DNA from: Lebetimonas sp. JH292
GTDB taxonomy: Bacteria; Campylobacterota; Campylobacteria; Campylobacterales; Nautiliaceae
DNA length: 64,000 nucleotides
Direction: 5' to 3'
NCBI RefSeq assembly: GCF_000523275.1
Contig: NZ_ATHQ01000001.1
Coordinates: forward strand, 381,001 to 445,000
Part shown: positions 54,544 through 64,000 of the stretch, piece by piece
Position numbering within the stretch: position 1 is the first letter of the stretch
Layout: each line of letters begins with the position of its first letter
Notes under the pieces: model-generated
Database searches by the model: none
What the model saw: only the letters and a program-made list of their open reading frames with translations
Told to the model about the DNA's origin: nothing
Position numbers and translations under genes: made by a program

Positions 54544-55283
54544 CAGTTTTTCCTTAAAAAATATTTTTGGGTAAAGGTCAGTTTATTATTTAATTCGCAT
54601 TCAATCAATTCTTCTTCAAAATATTCCGATTTTATTTCAATTTCACCCTTTGGATTAACAACTCTGCTTCCCCCCCAAAATCCAAGACCGTCTTCAAATC
54701 CTACACGATTGCAAAAAGCAACATATCCACCGCTTAAAATTGCCATTGTTTTTAAAATACTTTCCCACTGTTCCTCAATTAACAGTTTTTTATCTTTAAA
54801 TTCCCTGGCTGGGGAAGCTGAAATTACAATAATTAAATCCGGTTTCTCTTTTGCCACAAAATCAATTGCATCGCTGCTAAATACATCTTCACATATAAAC
54901 ATAACAGTTTTGCCGAATTTTGTATTAAAACTGTTAAACTCACTACCGTTGAAGAAAAATCTGCCCTCTTCAAATACCCCGTAAGTTGGCAGATATTTTT
55001 TATTATGAATTATTAATTCTTTTCCCAAATAAACGGCACTATTATATATTTTGCTGTTTATTTTTAAAGCGGCACCCAATACCACATCTTTATTAAATTG
55101 AAGCCTTTTAAAAAAATCTACATTAAAAGCATCTTCAAGCAGGGCGTCTTTTATTTTATATCCGTTCATACTGAGTTCCGGGAAAATAATCAAATCGGCA
55201 TCCGTTTTATTTACATATTCAATGTGTTTATTTAAATTATCGGGGCTTAGTTTCGATTTTATCTGTGCTAAAGCTATTTTCAT
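54543..55283 (-). CDS. Carbon-nitrogen hydrolase (nitrilase superfamily)
   Basis: A 246-residue member of the nitrilase superfamily with the Glu-Lys-Cys triad: FPELSMNGYKI (Glu), HNKKYLPTYGVFEEGRFF (Lys) and VMFICEDVFSSDAID (Cys), followed by NRVGFEDGLGFWGGSRV. It hydrolyses an amide-type C-N bond, but the substrate cannot be told. It resembles the glutaminase-like domain of some NAD synthetases as a free protein. It overlaps fabD by 4 bp and mtnN by 1 bp, in a compact fabD-hydrolase-mtnN operon. Confidence 0.87.
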   Translation of the reverse strand: MKIALAQIKSKLSPDNLNKHIEYVNKTDADLIIFPELSMNGYKIKDALLEDAFNVDFFKRLQFNKDVVLGAALKINSKIYNSAVYLGKELIIHNKKYLPTYGVFEEGRFFFNGSEFNSFNTKFGKTVMFICEDVFSSDAIDFVAKEKPDLIIVISASPAREFKDKKLLIEEQWESILKTMAILSGGYVAFCNRVGFEDGLGFWGGSRVVNPKGEIEIKSEYFEEELIECELNNKLTFTQKYFLRKN

Positions 55284-56185
55284 AACGCTAATACCTTCTC
55301 AAGACCCGCCATATCTGTAATAGGATATGTTTTTTTCTTTGTAATTTTTCTGTTTATACCCATTAAAACTTTTCCCCCGAATTCTACAAAAAAGTCTGCT
55401 TCATCTTCATAATTTTTGATTGACTGTTTATATAAAACAGGCTTTGTAAGCTGAATCGGTAAAACTTCTAACGCTTTTTGTTTAGTATTATATTTTTTTG
55501 CAGTTACATTGCTTACAACATCTTTAAATTCATTTTTTAATGATTCTTCCAATAATTCCCTTAAAGGTTCGGTTGCACTTTCAAGCAGTGGACAATGACT
55601 TGCCACACTCATATTAAGAAGCATTACCCTTTTAGCACCTTTTTCTTTTAAAATTTCTTCCAATTTAATTAAATCATCTCTAATTCCGGCTATTACAATC
55701 TGTCCGTCACTGTTATAATTTGCAGGCCACACCCGAAGATTTGAATTTTTACAGACTTCTTCCACTGCATTGTCATCAAGCCCCAAAACCACCATCATAC
55801 TCCCGATTTTATCTTTAAAAGCCGCATTCATTAATTTACCTCTATTATGCACTAATTTAATGGCATCAGCCAAATCAAAGGCGCCGGCACTAAAAAGTGC
55901 GCTAAATTCGCCCAATGAATGACCAAGTGAAAAATTATAAGTAAAATCCCTGTTTGTCTCAAAAAGTTTAAAAGCTATTGCTGAATACAATAAAATTGCC
56001 GGCTGGGTGAATTCGGTTTTATTAATTTCATCATTTTCCTCAAACATCAGTTTTTTAAAATCAATTTTTATTGCATCGCTTGCAATTTCAAACATTTCAC
56101 GGGCTATTTCTGAATTTTCATAAAAATCTTTTCCCATCCCAATAAACTGGCTGCCCTGTCCCGGGAATAAAAGACCAAGTTTCAT
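55280..56185 (-). CDS. fabD: Malonyl-CoA:ACP transacylase
   Basis: A 301-residue FabD: N-terminal LLFPGQGSQFIGMGKDF, QPAILLYSAIAFK, the nucleophile motif GHSLGEFSALFSAGAF (active-site Ser), VWPANYNSDGQIVIAG, and NMSVASHCPLL with the catalytic His. It loads malonyl groups on ACP for fatty-acid synthesis. Normal length. A promoter region of about 200 bp separates it from slyD. Confidence 0.95.
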   Translation of the reverse strand: MKLGLLFPGQGSQFIGMGKDFYENSEIAREMFEIASDAIKIDFKKLMFEENDEINKTEFTQPAILLYSAIAFKLFETNRDFTYNFSLGHSLGEFSALFSAGAFDLADAIKLVHNRGKLMNAAFKDKIGSMMVVLGLDDNAVEEVCKNSNLRVWPANYNSDGQIVIAGIRDDLIKLEEILKEKGAKRVMLLNMSVASHCPLLESATEPLRELLEESLKNEFKDVVSNVTAKKYNTKQKALEVLPIQLTKPVLYKQSIKNYEDEADFFVEFGGKVLMGINRKITKKKTYPITDMAGLEKVLAL

Positions 56186-56399
56186 TTCATTCCTTTTTTT
56201 ATGTAATTATAACAAAGTGAAAAGTGAAAAATGAAAGAACTGATTAAATGGTAGTAATATATAAAAATTACTTCAAAGATAAAAATATAACAAATCAGTG
56301 CACGATATAAAAAATAAAAGAAGAATTAATTAAATTAATAAATATTATTTCTCTTACATAATAGCGTCAGACACTAATTAATATAAAAAGAGAGGTAGC
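56186..56399. other. Intergenic region between slyD and fabD with a short repeat remnant
   Basis: 214 bp without a credible gene. GTGAAAA-GTGAAAA-ATGAAAG units at 56217-56237 are a remnant of the repeat family. The rest is AT-rich (TTATTTCTCTTACATAATAG and similar). No tRNA or structured RNA was recognised. It should hold the fabD promoter on the minus strand and the 3' end of the slyD transcript. Confidence 0.6.
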
Positions 56400-56888
56400 C
56401 TAATGGCATCCGCATCCTTCCCCACATTCACACGCATTTCCACCGACCTGACCTGTTAAAGCTTCGTCTGCCGTTGCTTCTCTTTTACCTACAACTTTTA
56501 CGTCAAAATATAAATCTTCCCCTGCTAACGGATGATTATAATCTATTGTAACATTTTGATCGTCAAAATCTTTTACTGTTACCGCAATAGTTTGCCCGTC
56601 AGGAGACTGACCGTAAAGTGTCATACCTTTTTGAAGTTCAATTCCTTCGAATTGTTCTCTTGGAAGAGTTTGAACAGCTTCTTCGTTTCTTTCCCCGTAA
56701 GCTTCACCCGCAGGTACAGTTACGCTTTTTTCTTCTCCGGCTTGCATATTTACTATTTCTTTTTCAAGACCAGGAATAATTTGTCCTTTTCCTGCTACAA
56801 ATTCGAGCGGAGCCTGTCCTTTATTGGTATCAACAATTTCACCTTCAGAGTTTTTCACTGTATATTCTATTGAATAAACTTCTGCCAT
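56400..56888 (-). CDS. slyD: FKBP-type peptidyl-prolyl isomerase SlyD
   Basis: A 162-residue SlyD. An FKBP domain (EVYSIEYTVKNSEGEIVDTN, PLEFVAGKGQIIPGLEKEI) holds an inserted IF chaperone domain (about 65-130; AYGERNEEAVQTLP), then DYNHPLAGEDLYFDVKVV. The C terminus ACECGEGCGCH is a metal-binding tail, short compared with E. coli. It acts in folding and probably nickel supply to hydrogenases, important in this group. Confidence 0.94.
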   Translation of the reverse strand: MAEVYSIEYTVKNSEGEIVDTNKGQAPLEFVAGKGQIIPGLEKEIVNMQAGEEKSVTVPAGEAYGERNEEAVQTLPREQFEGIELQKGMTLYGQSPDGQTIAVTVKDFDDQNVTIDYNHPLAGEDLYFDVKVVGKREATADEALTGQVGGNACECGEGCGCH

Positions 56889-56923
56889 AATGTTCCTTTA
56901 TTATTTTTAAGCAGTATAACATA

Positions 56924-57790
56924 TTATTTTAATTTTTCCAACTCTTTTTTTGCCAACCTGGAATATTTTGAATTTTTAAAATCGTTAATCAGTTTTTCAA
57001 ATGTAAGCAAAGCCTCTTTTTTCATTCCGAGTTTTTCAAAGCTTATACCTGTATGATATAAAAGCTTATCGGTAAAAGAGGTTTTTTTAGGATAAAGAGT
57101 TATACTTTTTTTATAAAATGCCAAAGCATCTTTATAATTTTTCTCTTTAAAAGATATTTCACCCAGATAAAAGCTGCTAGTCGCCGGCATATAATTTGAA
57201 TTCAGTGATATTAAAAACAAATTTTTAGCTTTCTCTAATTTATCTGAAAAATATAATTTTTTTGCTTTTTTGTATGCAGCTTTAGGTGAAATATTTTGTT
57301 TTTTTATCTGATTTAAAATATCCTGAATAGAAGACGTCAGGTATTTAAAATTCTGATTTTGTATTTTCACTATTTCATTTATACTCTCTTTTAATTTGGA
57401 ATAATTGTTGTTTAATACTGTAATATTGTTTTCCAAACCGCTAATATTGGCCTCAAGATTTGATATACGCTTTTTTATATTAACCATATTGTTATTTAAT
57501 AAATCTATTTCATCAAGCATTGTCTTGATTGCCTGGGATTTATCCTTCAAATCATTAATAGTTTCGTCATATTGGACAAATTTTTGTGTAAAATCATTTT
57601 TTATTTTTTTTAACTCATTTTTTAATGAATTTATATTTTTCTGTATATTGTTTATTGATTTTTTATTATTTAATATAGCTTTTTCATCAGGTGTTAAACC
57701 GTAAGGATTGGGAGAATTTAAATTACCGGCATTAAAAGGGTTAACATCTGCAAATAATAATAACGGAAGTAAAAAAAGAAGTTTTTTCAT
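56924..57790 (-). CDS. cpoB: Tol-Pal accessory protein CpoB (YbgF)
   Basis: A 288-residue periplasmic protein: signal peptide KKLLFLLPLLLFADVNPF, a long coiled coil (about 35-165; NNITVLNNNYSKLKESINEI) and C-terminal TPR repeats (about 180-288; KAAYKKAKKLYFSDKLEKAKN, YHTGISFEKLGMKKEALLTFEKL). Coiled coil plus TPR and position after pal identify it as CpoB, which couples Tol function to PBP1b activity in E. coli. Its ribosome site lies in a perfect hairpin (57789-57816). Confidence 0.85.
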   Translation of the reverse strand: MKKLLFLLPLLLFADVNPFNAGNLNSPNPYGLTPDEKAILNNKKSINNIQKNINSLKNELKKIKNDFTQKFVQYDETINDLKDKSQAIKTMLDEIDLLNNNMVNIKKRISNLEANISGLENNITVLNNNYSKLKESINEIVKIQNQNFKYLTSSIQDILNQIKKQNISPKAAYKKAKKLYFSDKLEKAKNLFLISLNSNYMPATSSFYLGEISFKEKNYKDALAFYKKSITLYPKKTSFTDKLLYHTGISFEKLGMKKEALLTFEKLINDFKNSKYSRLAKKELEKLK

Positions 57791-57816
57791 ACAATTCCTT
57801 TTTTAAGGAATTGTAT
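57789..57816 (-). promoter_or_regulatory. Perfect hairpin covering the cpoB ribosome site
   Basis: On the minus strand ATACAATTCCTT-AAAA-AAGGAATTGTAT is a 12-bp perfect inverted repeat with a 4-base loop. AAGGAA is the cpoB ribosome site, and the last two stem bases are the AT of the start codon (57790-57788). When folded, the mRNA would hide the start. Confidence 0.85.
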
Positions 57817-57821
57817 CTAAA

Positions 57822-58415
57822 TTATGGAAGATAAGTAAAATTATCCCTTCTGTTTAATCTCCAGCACCATTTGGCATGAGCTGTACATACCGGATTTAAT
57901 TCACCATAACTGATTACAGTTAATTTTTTAGGATCAACACCAAGTTTTATAAGCGCATTTTTTACGCTGTTTGCCCTTTTTAGACCTAAAGCATAATTAT
58001 ATTCTTCTGTTCCCCATTCATCACAGTTACCTTCAATTCTTATAGTGTAATTAGATGGATTGTTTTTAATAAGTTCTGCCAATTTTTCCACTTTCGGCCA
58101 CTGGTCAGCTCTTATGTTGTATTTGTCAAAATCAAAATAAATTACTATACCTGAGAGTTTTTTTGCAAATTCTTCATTTGCGTTTTGTGCACTAACTTTT
58201 GCTCCTCCCAATGTTTCTTCTTCAACGTTTGCATTTTCGGTATTTACACTCGCATTTTGCTCTGTAGCATTTGCATTTGCATTTACATTTTGTTCTGTTT
58301 GCTGTGACTGTGCCCCGGTATTTACATTTTGAGCATTTTCCAAACTCGGTTGTTTAGAACATCCCGCTAAAAACAAAACTGCCGCTGCTACACCTACCAA
58401 TAATTTTTTTTTCAT
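57822..58415 (-). CDS. pal: Peptidoglycan-associated lipoprotein Pal
   Basis: A 197-residue outer-membrane lipoprotein. The signal LLVGVAAAVLFLAGC gives the lipidated Cys, followed by a low-complexity Asn/Ala/Gln linker (about 20-80) and an OmpA-like peptidoglycan-binding domain (IVIYFDFDKYNIRADQWPKVEKLAELI, RIEGNCDEWGTEEYNYALGLKRANSV). The start at 58415, preceded by AAAGGAGAAAA, is preferred to the ATG at 58484, which lies within tolB. Central to Tol-Pal envelope constriction. Confidence 0.95.
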   Translation of the reverse strand: MKKKLLVGVAAAVLFLAGCSKQPSLENAQNVNTGAQSQQTEQNVNANANATEQNASVNTENANVEEETLGGAKVSAQNANEEFAKKLSGIVIYFDFDKYNIRADQWPKVEKLAELIKNNPSNYTIRIEGNCDEWGTEEYNYALGLKRANSVKNALIKLGVDPKKLTVISYGELNPVCTAHAKWCWRLNRRDNFTYLP

Positions 58416-58425
58416 TTTTTCTCCT

Positions 58426-59589
58426 TTACCAGTCAAATGATTGTAATATTTTTGGCAACTTATAATAAAAAACCTTGTTTTCATTTAAACGTATTATACC
58501 AATTTTACTGAAAAAATTCTCTCTTTTTATAAACATTACAGAATTTCCGTCAACAGAAAAATTGGCATACATATTCTGACCGCCGAATGTAAGTCTTTTT
58601 AAGCTGTCATCATCTTTATTAATCAAAAAAAGATTAAATGTATTGCTTTTAAAAGCGTTGTTTGTTTCTCTTACACTCACAACAAGATAATTTTTATATG
58701 TATCAACACCTATTTGATTTTTACCCTGATATAAAACTCTCGATACATTCCCACTTTTTAAATCTTTTGAAAAAACAAGGGGTATGCCGTACCTGTCACT
58801 TACAAATACTATTTTATCATAATTATCTCCCCAAAATTTGCCGCTTACATCTATACCAGAATATGTTGTAAGCCTTATTAATTTTTTAGTGTTTATATCA
58901 TATTCATAAACATCCGGAAGCCCTTCAGGGGCCAATGTCAATAAAATTTTATTTCCTTTTACATCAGATACAATTGCAAGGCCCGGTGAAGTTAAAATTT
59001 TTTCTTTTTTCCCGGTATAAATATTATATTTATATATTACGGCATATCTTCCAAGTTTTGTATAATAAATTGTGCTTTGTTTTTTATCCGCCCATTTGGG
59101 GAAAATATTGAGCCCTCCGCTAATCAATCTTTTTTTATAAGAAAGCGTATAATCGGATATATAAATATTTGCTTCTTTTGGCGCAACAAGCATGGAATAA
59201 ACAACTTTTCTGATTAAAAATTTTGCATCGGGCAGATTAAAATATCTGTTTAAATCATATACGGCTTTATGTACCAAAAAAGGGAAAAACGCATATGTAT
59301 TTGATTTATAAATTTTGGTTAAAACAATATTATTGTTGTTTATATATTTTACTTTTAATGTTTTATTTTTATATTCAAAGTTTAATTTAAAAGAGGCGTT
59401 AGTGTCATTAAAAGAGTAATTAAAATGATCAAGCACCTTTAAATCCATATTAAGAATTTTTAAAACATTTTTATCTCCTCTGAATTCTATCGATATATGA
59501 GGCTTATTTTGCAGATATTTTGTAATTACAATTTCATTTGCAAAAAGTGATATTGCAAATATAAAACATAATAGTAATTTTTTAATCAT
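58426..59589 (-). CDS. tolB: Tol-Pal beta-propeller protein TolB
   Basis: A 387-residue periplasmic protein: signal IKKLLLCFIFAISLFANE, an N-terminal mixed domain (about 20-150) and a six-bladed propeller (about 165-387) with PDVYEYDINTKKLIRLTTYSGIDVSG and NQIGVDTYKNYLVVSV. Sequence is diverged but the length, signal and place before pal fit TolB. Overlaps the tolA-like gene by 4 bp. Confidence 0.9.
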   Translation of the reverse strand: MIKKLLLCFIFAISLFANEIVITKYLQNKPHISIEFRGDKNVLKILNMDLKVLDHFNYSFNDTNASFKLNFEYKNKTLKVKYINNNNIVLTKIYKSNTYAFFPFLVHKAVYDLNRYFNLPDAKFLIRKVVYSMLVAPKEANIYISDYTLSYKKRLISGGLNIFPKWADKKQSTIYYTKLGRYAVIYKYNIYTGKKEKILTSPGLAIVSDVKGNKILLTLAPEGLPDVYEYDINTKKLIRLTTYSGIDVSGKFWGDNYDKIVFVSDRYGIPLVFSKDLKSGNVSRVLYQGKNQIGVDTYKNYLVVSVRETNNAFKSNTFNLFLINKDDDSLKRLTFGGQNMYANFSVDGNSVMFIKRENFFSKIGIIRLNENKVFYYKLPKILQSFDW

Positions 59590-60269
59590 TTATTGGCCTT
59601 TGTTATAAATTTTACCGTAATATTAAATTTTTTATCAAATGTTAATTTTTCTATTTCCCCAATCAGTTCCCGCTGTCTGTATTCATCCAGATTACTTTCC
59701 AATATATAAGCATTGGTTTTACTGCCGTCAAACACAATGTTTATTTTAGCATATTCTCCAATTATATTGGAAATGTTATTCCAAAGAGGAGAGAGCTTTT
59801 TAACTATTAAATTTTCAATTTCTTTATCGCTTAAATTTCCCCCTCCCCCGATTAAAGAAACATTAAAATTAATGGTTTTCACTTTTTTTAATTCTTCTTC
59901 AATCCCTTTATACCTGCTCATATCAAGCTGTGATTTACGCTTTATTTTTTCTGTATCAACATTATAATTAACCGCTTTAAAAATATCGTTAATTTTTATA
60001 TTTTTTCCGCCTTTTGTAAAAGCGGAATGTGAACCTTTTTTTATTTTTTTTACAATTTTTTTTACCGGCTTATTTTTTTGTTTAATAATCTGCTTTTTGA
60101 CAGTGCTTTTAGGACTGTTTATAATAGATTTTTTATTTGCAGGAACTATAATTGCGGTGTGTATTAAAACTTCCTTTTTTTTCTTGGTTTGTTTATAAAT
60201 AAGCACAAAAAAAAAGATAATTACAGAATATACAATTAATGTAAGAAAAAAAGATACAAGGATTCTCAT
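59586..60269 (-). CDS. tolA: TolA/TonB-like envelope-spanning protein
   Basis: A 227-residue protein with one N-terminal TM segment (FFLTLIVYSVIIFFFVLIY), a Lys-rich periplasmic linker (KSTVKKQIIKQKNKPVKKIVKKIKKG) and a C-terminal domain of about 90 residues (KINIVFDGSKTNAYILESNLDE). This is the layout of TolA/TonB energy transducers, though sequence conservation is low. Its position between tolR and tolB argues for TolA. Confidence 0.8.
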   Translation of the reverse strand: MRILVSFFLTLIVYSVIIFFFVLIYKQTKKKKEVLIHTAIIVPANKKSIINSPKSTVKKQIIKQKNKPVKKIVKKIKKGSHSAFTKGGKNIKINDIFKAVNYNVDTEKIKRKSQLDMSRYKGIEEELKKVKTINFNVSLIGGGGNLSDKEIENLIVKKLSPLWNNISNIIGEYAKINIVFDGSKTNAYILESNLDEYRQRELIGEIEKLTFDKKFNITVKFITKANK

Positions 60270-60643
60270 TGGGTAAGAAGCCCTATTTGTGTAAAGCCTG
60301 TTTTAACAACAGCCGCATATATTTTCATAAAATCTTTATATTTTATATCTTTATCTGCCGCAATATAAACTAAAGCATTTTTATTAAAATTCCCGTATTT
60401 TAAATTGAAATTTTCCAAAAAATTTTTAAACGGTAATTCTTCCTTATTGACATAAACTTTTAAATTTTTATTGATAACTATATTAATTGCCGCTTTTTTT
60501 ACAGCCGGGGATGTTCTGCTTCCTTTTGGCAGATTAACGCTTTTTTCCTGATATGTGTTCATGGTTACTGAAACCATTAAAATTGCCAACAGCACAAGCA
60601 TAATATCCACAAAAGGAGTAATATTAAGTTCAGGTTTTTTCAT
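60266..60643 (-). CDS. tolR: TolR/ExbD-family proton channel subunit
   Basis: A 125-residue protein with one N-terminal TM helix carrying the conserved proton-path Asp (NITPFVDIMLVLLAILMVS) and a periplasmic domain (SVNLPKGSRTSP, KVYVNKEELPF, ADKDIKYKDFMKI). It forms the channel with the TolQ/ExbB protein encoded next to it. It overlaps both neighbours by 4 bp. Confidence 0.93.
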   Translation of the reverse strand: MKKPELNITPFVDIMLVLLAILMVSVTMNTYQEKSVNLPKGSRTSPAVKKAAINIVINKNLKVYVNKEELPFKNFLENFNLKYGNFNKNALVYIAADKDIKYKDFMKIYAAVVKTGFTQIGLLTQ

Positions 60644-61182
60644 CTGCTGAGATATACATCCTTTTGTATTTTTAAAATACTTTCCAAATCTTCTATTTTT
60701 TTAGAGAGAATCTGATGAAAACTATAAGCGGGAACAGCGGTAATTATACCAACGGCCGTTGCAATTAAGGCATCTGCAATAGAAGGTGCAATCATATTGA
60801 TAGTGGTAACCTTTTCCATAGAATTAAATGCGTCAAGTATACCTATTACAGTTCCGAAAAGTCCAATAAAAGGGGCAGTAGATGCAACAATACTTAAAAA
60901 AACTATAAAATTATTTGCCTTTTTTTTGGCTGCTTCAATGCATGCATCAAAAGAATATTTATTTATCTCTTTTGAATTTTCAATACAGCTTTTTAAAGAA
61001 GACTTAATAGAAAAATTATTACTCATAAGTAAAGAATTTAATGATTCCTCTTCATTTTTTATCCAGGAAGACAAAGTTAAATATTTATAAAAAAAAACAA
61101 AAAAAACAAAAAAAAGATAAATTCCAAGCCATCCCAAAACAACGATGTTTACAGGATTGCTAAGAACCTTATCTAATAGCAC
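60640..61182 (-). CDS. tolQ: TolQ/ExbB/MotA-family proton channel protein
   Basis: A 180-residue protein with three TM helices. The signature VASTAPFIGLFGTVIGILDAF (TM2) and ALIATAVGIITAVPAYSFHQIL (TM3) are those of the TolQ/ExbB family. Energy source for the Tol-Pal machine with TolR. The start lies inside the end of atpC (14-bp overlap), so the Tol genes are probably expressed from the ATP synthase transcript as well as any promoter of their own. Confidence 0.93.
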   Translation of the reverse strand: MLLDKVLSNPVNIVVLGWLGIYLFFVFFVFFYKYLTLSSWIKNEEESLNSLLMSNNFSIKSSLKSCIENSKEINKYSFDACIEAAKKKANNFIVFLSIVASTAPFIGLFGTVIGILDAFNSMEKVTTINMIAPSIADALIATAVGIITAVPAYSFHQILSKKIEDLESILKIQKDVYLSR

Positions 61183-61543
61183 TCTCTATCTTTGCTTCAA
61201 CATCTGCGTAAAGAGCGTCACTTGAAATAGCTTCTTTTAGAAGTTTTTTAGCCTCTTCCATTTTTTTGGCAATTTCACTTTCATCGGGTCCCGTAACAGG
61301 AACGGCAGATGAAATTAAAACATTGGTATGATCGGGGGCTACTTCAACATATCCTTTATCAATAGCGATAATCTCTTTTTTACCGTCAGGTTTAATTAAA
61401 GTGATAATTCCGGGATGAAGAGAAGTAACAAGCGGTGCATGATTGTCCAATACACCGAATTCCCCTTCTATTCCGGGGAAATATGCTTCTTTAACTTCAC
61501 CTTCATAAACTTTGCCAAGAGGTGTTACAATTTCTACTTTCAT
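61169..61543 (-). CDS. atpC: ATP synthase epsilon subunit
   Basis: A 124-residue epsilon subunit: N-terminal beta-sandwich (KVEIVTPLGKVYEGEVKEAYFPGIEGEFGVLDNHAPLVTSL) and a C-terminal helical pair (about 90-124; EIAKKMEEAKKLLKEAI). It links the rotor to F1 and inhibits hydrolysis. Last gene of the atp cluster, 9 bp after atpD. Overlaps tolQ by 14 bp. Confidence 0.95.
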   Translation of the reverse strand: MKVEIVTPLGKVYEGEVKEAYFPGIEGEFGVLDNHAPLVTSLHPGIITLIKPDGKKEIIAIDKGYVEVAPDHTNVLISSAVPVTGPDESEIAKKMEEAKKLLKEAISSDALYADVEAKIESAIR

Positions 61544-61552
61544 ATTTTACCT

Positions 61553-62965
<1,413 letters not shown>

Positions 62966-63841
62966 TTATTTTTTCATTGCTTCAATAGCAGTTACTATTT
63001 CAATCAATTCTCTTGTAACATTTTCCTGTCTGACTTTATTAAACTGAAGTGTTAATTGATGAACCATATCTTTTGCATTGTTTGTTGCCGCATCCATTGC
63101 CTGCATTCTGGCACTGTGTTCCGCAGCAAGAGAATCAAGCAAAGCAAAATAAAGTGAATATTCCAAATACTGTTTGACTAATGTCTCTAAAATAATTTCA
63201 TAATCCTGATCTGGTTCAACCTCAAGATAAACATTGCTTTCTTCTTCTTCCACTTCAATTGGTAAAAGCTCTTTTACTTCTACTTTTTGAGTCAATTTAT
63301 TCACATATCCGTTATGAACAAGTATAATGTTATCTATATTGTTTTGAATAAAGTCATTATAACTCGTTTCTATAATTTCTTTAGCCTTTTCGTAATCAGG
63401 GGCGGAACTGAGGCCTATAATTTCCTCACTCATTTCTATTCCCATAAATTTAAAATATTCAATTGCTTTTTTCCCTATTACTTTTAGTCTGATTTTAGCT
63501 TTTTTGTCTTTTAATTCTTTTATAAGATTTAAGGTCTCCTTGATTGTATGGATATTAAATCCTCCACAAAGACCTTTGTCGGCGGTAATGACAATTAAAT
63601 CGATTTTTTGAGTGTTTACTTTTGCAAACGCCCTTAAATCGATAACATCCTTAACTGCGCTGAGTTTAGATGATATTTCATGCATTACTTCATCTATCTT
63701 TTTGGCATATTCCCTTGAGCGAATCAAAGCTTCTTCCGCTCTTTTTAATTTAGCGGTAGAAACCAGCTTCATCGCCCTGGTTGTTTTTTGAGTGTTTTTA
63801 ACACTGCTTATTTTTTGTTTTAATTCTTTTAAGGTTGCCAT
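62966..63841 (-). CDS. atpG: ATP synthase gamma subunit
   Basis: A 291-residue gamma subunit with the two coiled-coil helices at the termini (ATLKELKQKISSVKNTQKTTRAMKLVSTAKLKRAE and SARMQAMDAATNNAKDMVHQLTLQFNKVRQ) and the central Rossmann-like domain (VITADKGLCGGFN). It forms the rotor stalk. Two bases separate it from the end of atpA. Confidence 0.97.
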   Translation of the reverse strand: MATLKELKQKISSVKNTQKTTRAMKLVSTAKLKRAEEALIRSREYAKKIDEVMHEISSKLSAVKDVIDLRAFAKVNTQKIDLIVITADKGLCGGFNIHTIKETLNLIKELKDKKAKIRLKVIGKKAIEYFKFMGIEMSEEIIGLSSAPDYEKAKEIIETSYNDFIQNNIDNIILVHNGYVNKLTQKVEVKELLPIEVEEEESNVYLEVEPDQDYEIILETLVKQYLEYSLYFALLDSLAAEHSARMQAMDAATNNAKDMVHQLTLQFNKVRQENVTRELIEIVTAIEAMKK

Positions 63842-63844
63842 TTA

Positions 63845-64000
63845 TTATCCCTCAAACTGAGTTTTAAATTCTTCTAAAGCTTTTTTCAATATCTCTTCTG
63901 TTTCGGCATCTATTTGTTTTTTACTTCTGATATTTTCAAAAATCTGAGGATATTTTGCTTCTACAAACGGATAAAGCTCATCTTCAAATTTTCTTATACT
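63845..64000 (-). CDS. atpA: ATP synthase alpha subunit, C-terminal end only
   Basis: The last 51 codons of atpA run into the right window edge: [22 protein letters not shown]...[18 protein letters not shown]. This is the usual C-terminal helical end of the alpha subunit, and the position before atpG fits. Stop TAA at 63847-63845. Confidence 0.88.
   Translation of the reverse strand, partial: SIRKFEDELYPFVEAKYPQIFENIRSKKQIDAETEEILKKALEEFKTQFEG

Noticed and set aside
56186-56399. Possible tRNA or small RNA between slyD and fabD
   Set aside because: No cloverleaf, no GTTCGA-like T loop and no terminator hairpin was visible.

Overview
The window is an AT-rich bacterial chromosome segment, most likely from a thermophilic Campylobacterota of the Nautiliales (Nautilia/Caminibacter/Lebetimonas type). 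This is inferred from recognisable gene families and gene order, not from a database search. Diagnostic points are an ispD-ispF fusion followed by an HP1021-like orphan regulator, sat and pgpA, with mrp close by (the order I recall from Campylobacter jejuni); a MagIII-type 3-methyladenine glycosylase; a CheA with a C-terminal receiver plus CheV; and a tolQ-tolR-tolA-tolB-pal-cpoB cluster directly downstream of atpAGDC.

Layout. 1-5.5 kb: a tripartite RND efflux operon whose TolC gene is frameshifted. 5.5-7.2 kb: a small operon of rhodanese, an 83-aa protein, a TauE/SafE exporter and a charged 78-aa protein. 7.3-12.7 kb: a decayed accessory island with remnants of radC, hsdM, an AlbA/RecG-like gene, hsdS and hsdR, all broken by frameshifts and short internal deletions. 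12.7-18.6 kb: molybdopterin genes moaC and mobA, a WD40/helical-repeat protein and polA. 18.6-27.9 kb: a lipoprotein, rmuC, ygjP, magIII, a YmdB-type phosphoesterase, an outer-membrane-like protein, hisS and speA. 27.9-36.2 kb, minus strand: cheV-cheA-cheW, lpxH, argC (in-frame stop), a MntA/HepT toxin-antitoxin pair, dut, greA and lpxB (frameshifted). 36.2-46 kb: addA (frameshifted), addB, folE, mrp, thiC, then divergent ispDF. 46-56 kb: the HP1021-like regulator, sat, pgpA, an RNase T2, a YigZ protein, prs, mnmA, ttcA, a DUF945-like protein, mtnN, a nitrilase-family hydrolase and fabD. 56-64 kb: slyD, then cpoB-pal-tolB-tolA-tolR-tolQ, then atpC-atpD-atpG and the 3' end of atpA.

The most unusual feature is a superfamily of dispersed repeats with 7-bp periodicity. 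It appears as clean arrays (GTGAGTA or GTGAGTG outside the island, GGATGAA only around hsdS), as drifting 7-mers (CAAGTTC-like, GTGAAAA-like), and as composite copies carrying a GGCCGCTT/AAGCGGCC hairpin. The repeats sit at gene junctions, supply stop codons in every frame on one strand, form the C-terminal residues of several proteins (VSSE-like tails), and supply GTG start codons to mobA and lpxH. At least one palindromic copy lies inside a coding sequence in frame (magIII), resembling the behaviour of Rickettsia palindromic elements. Shorter intragenic copies are suspected in addA, addB and lpxB.

Several housekeeping genes (lpxB, addA, argC, tolC, pgpA) are broken or lack a visible start. 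Some breaks lie at homopolymer runs, so assembly error, phase variation and true decay cannot be separated from this sequence alone. No tRNA, rRNA, CRISPR array, transposase or recognisable riboswitch was seen.
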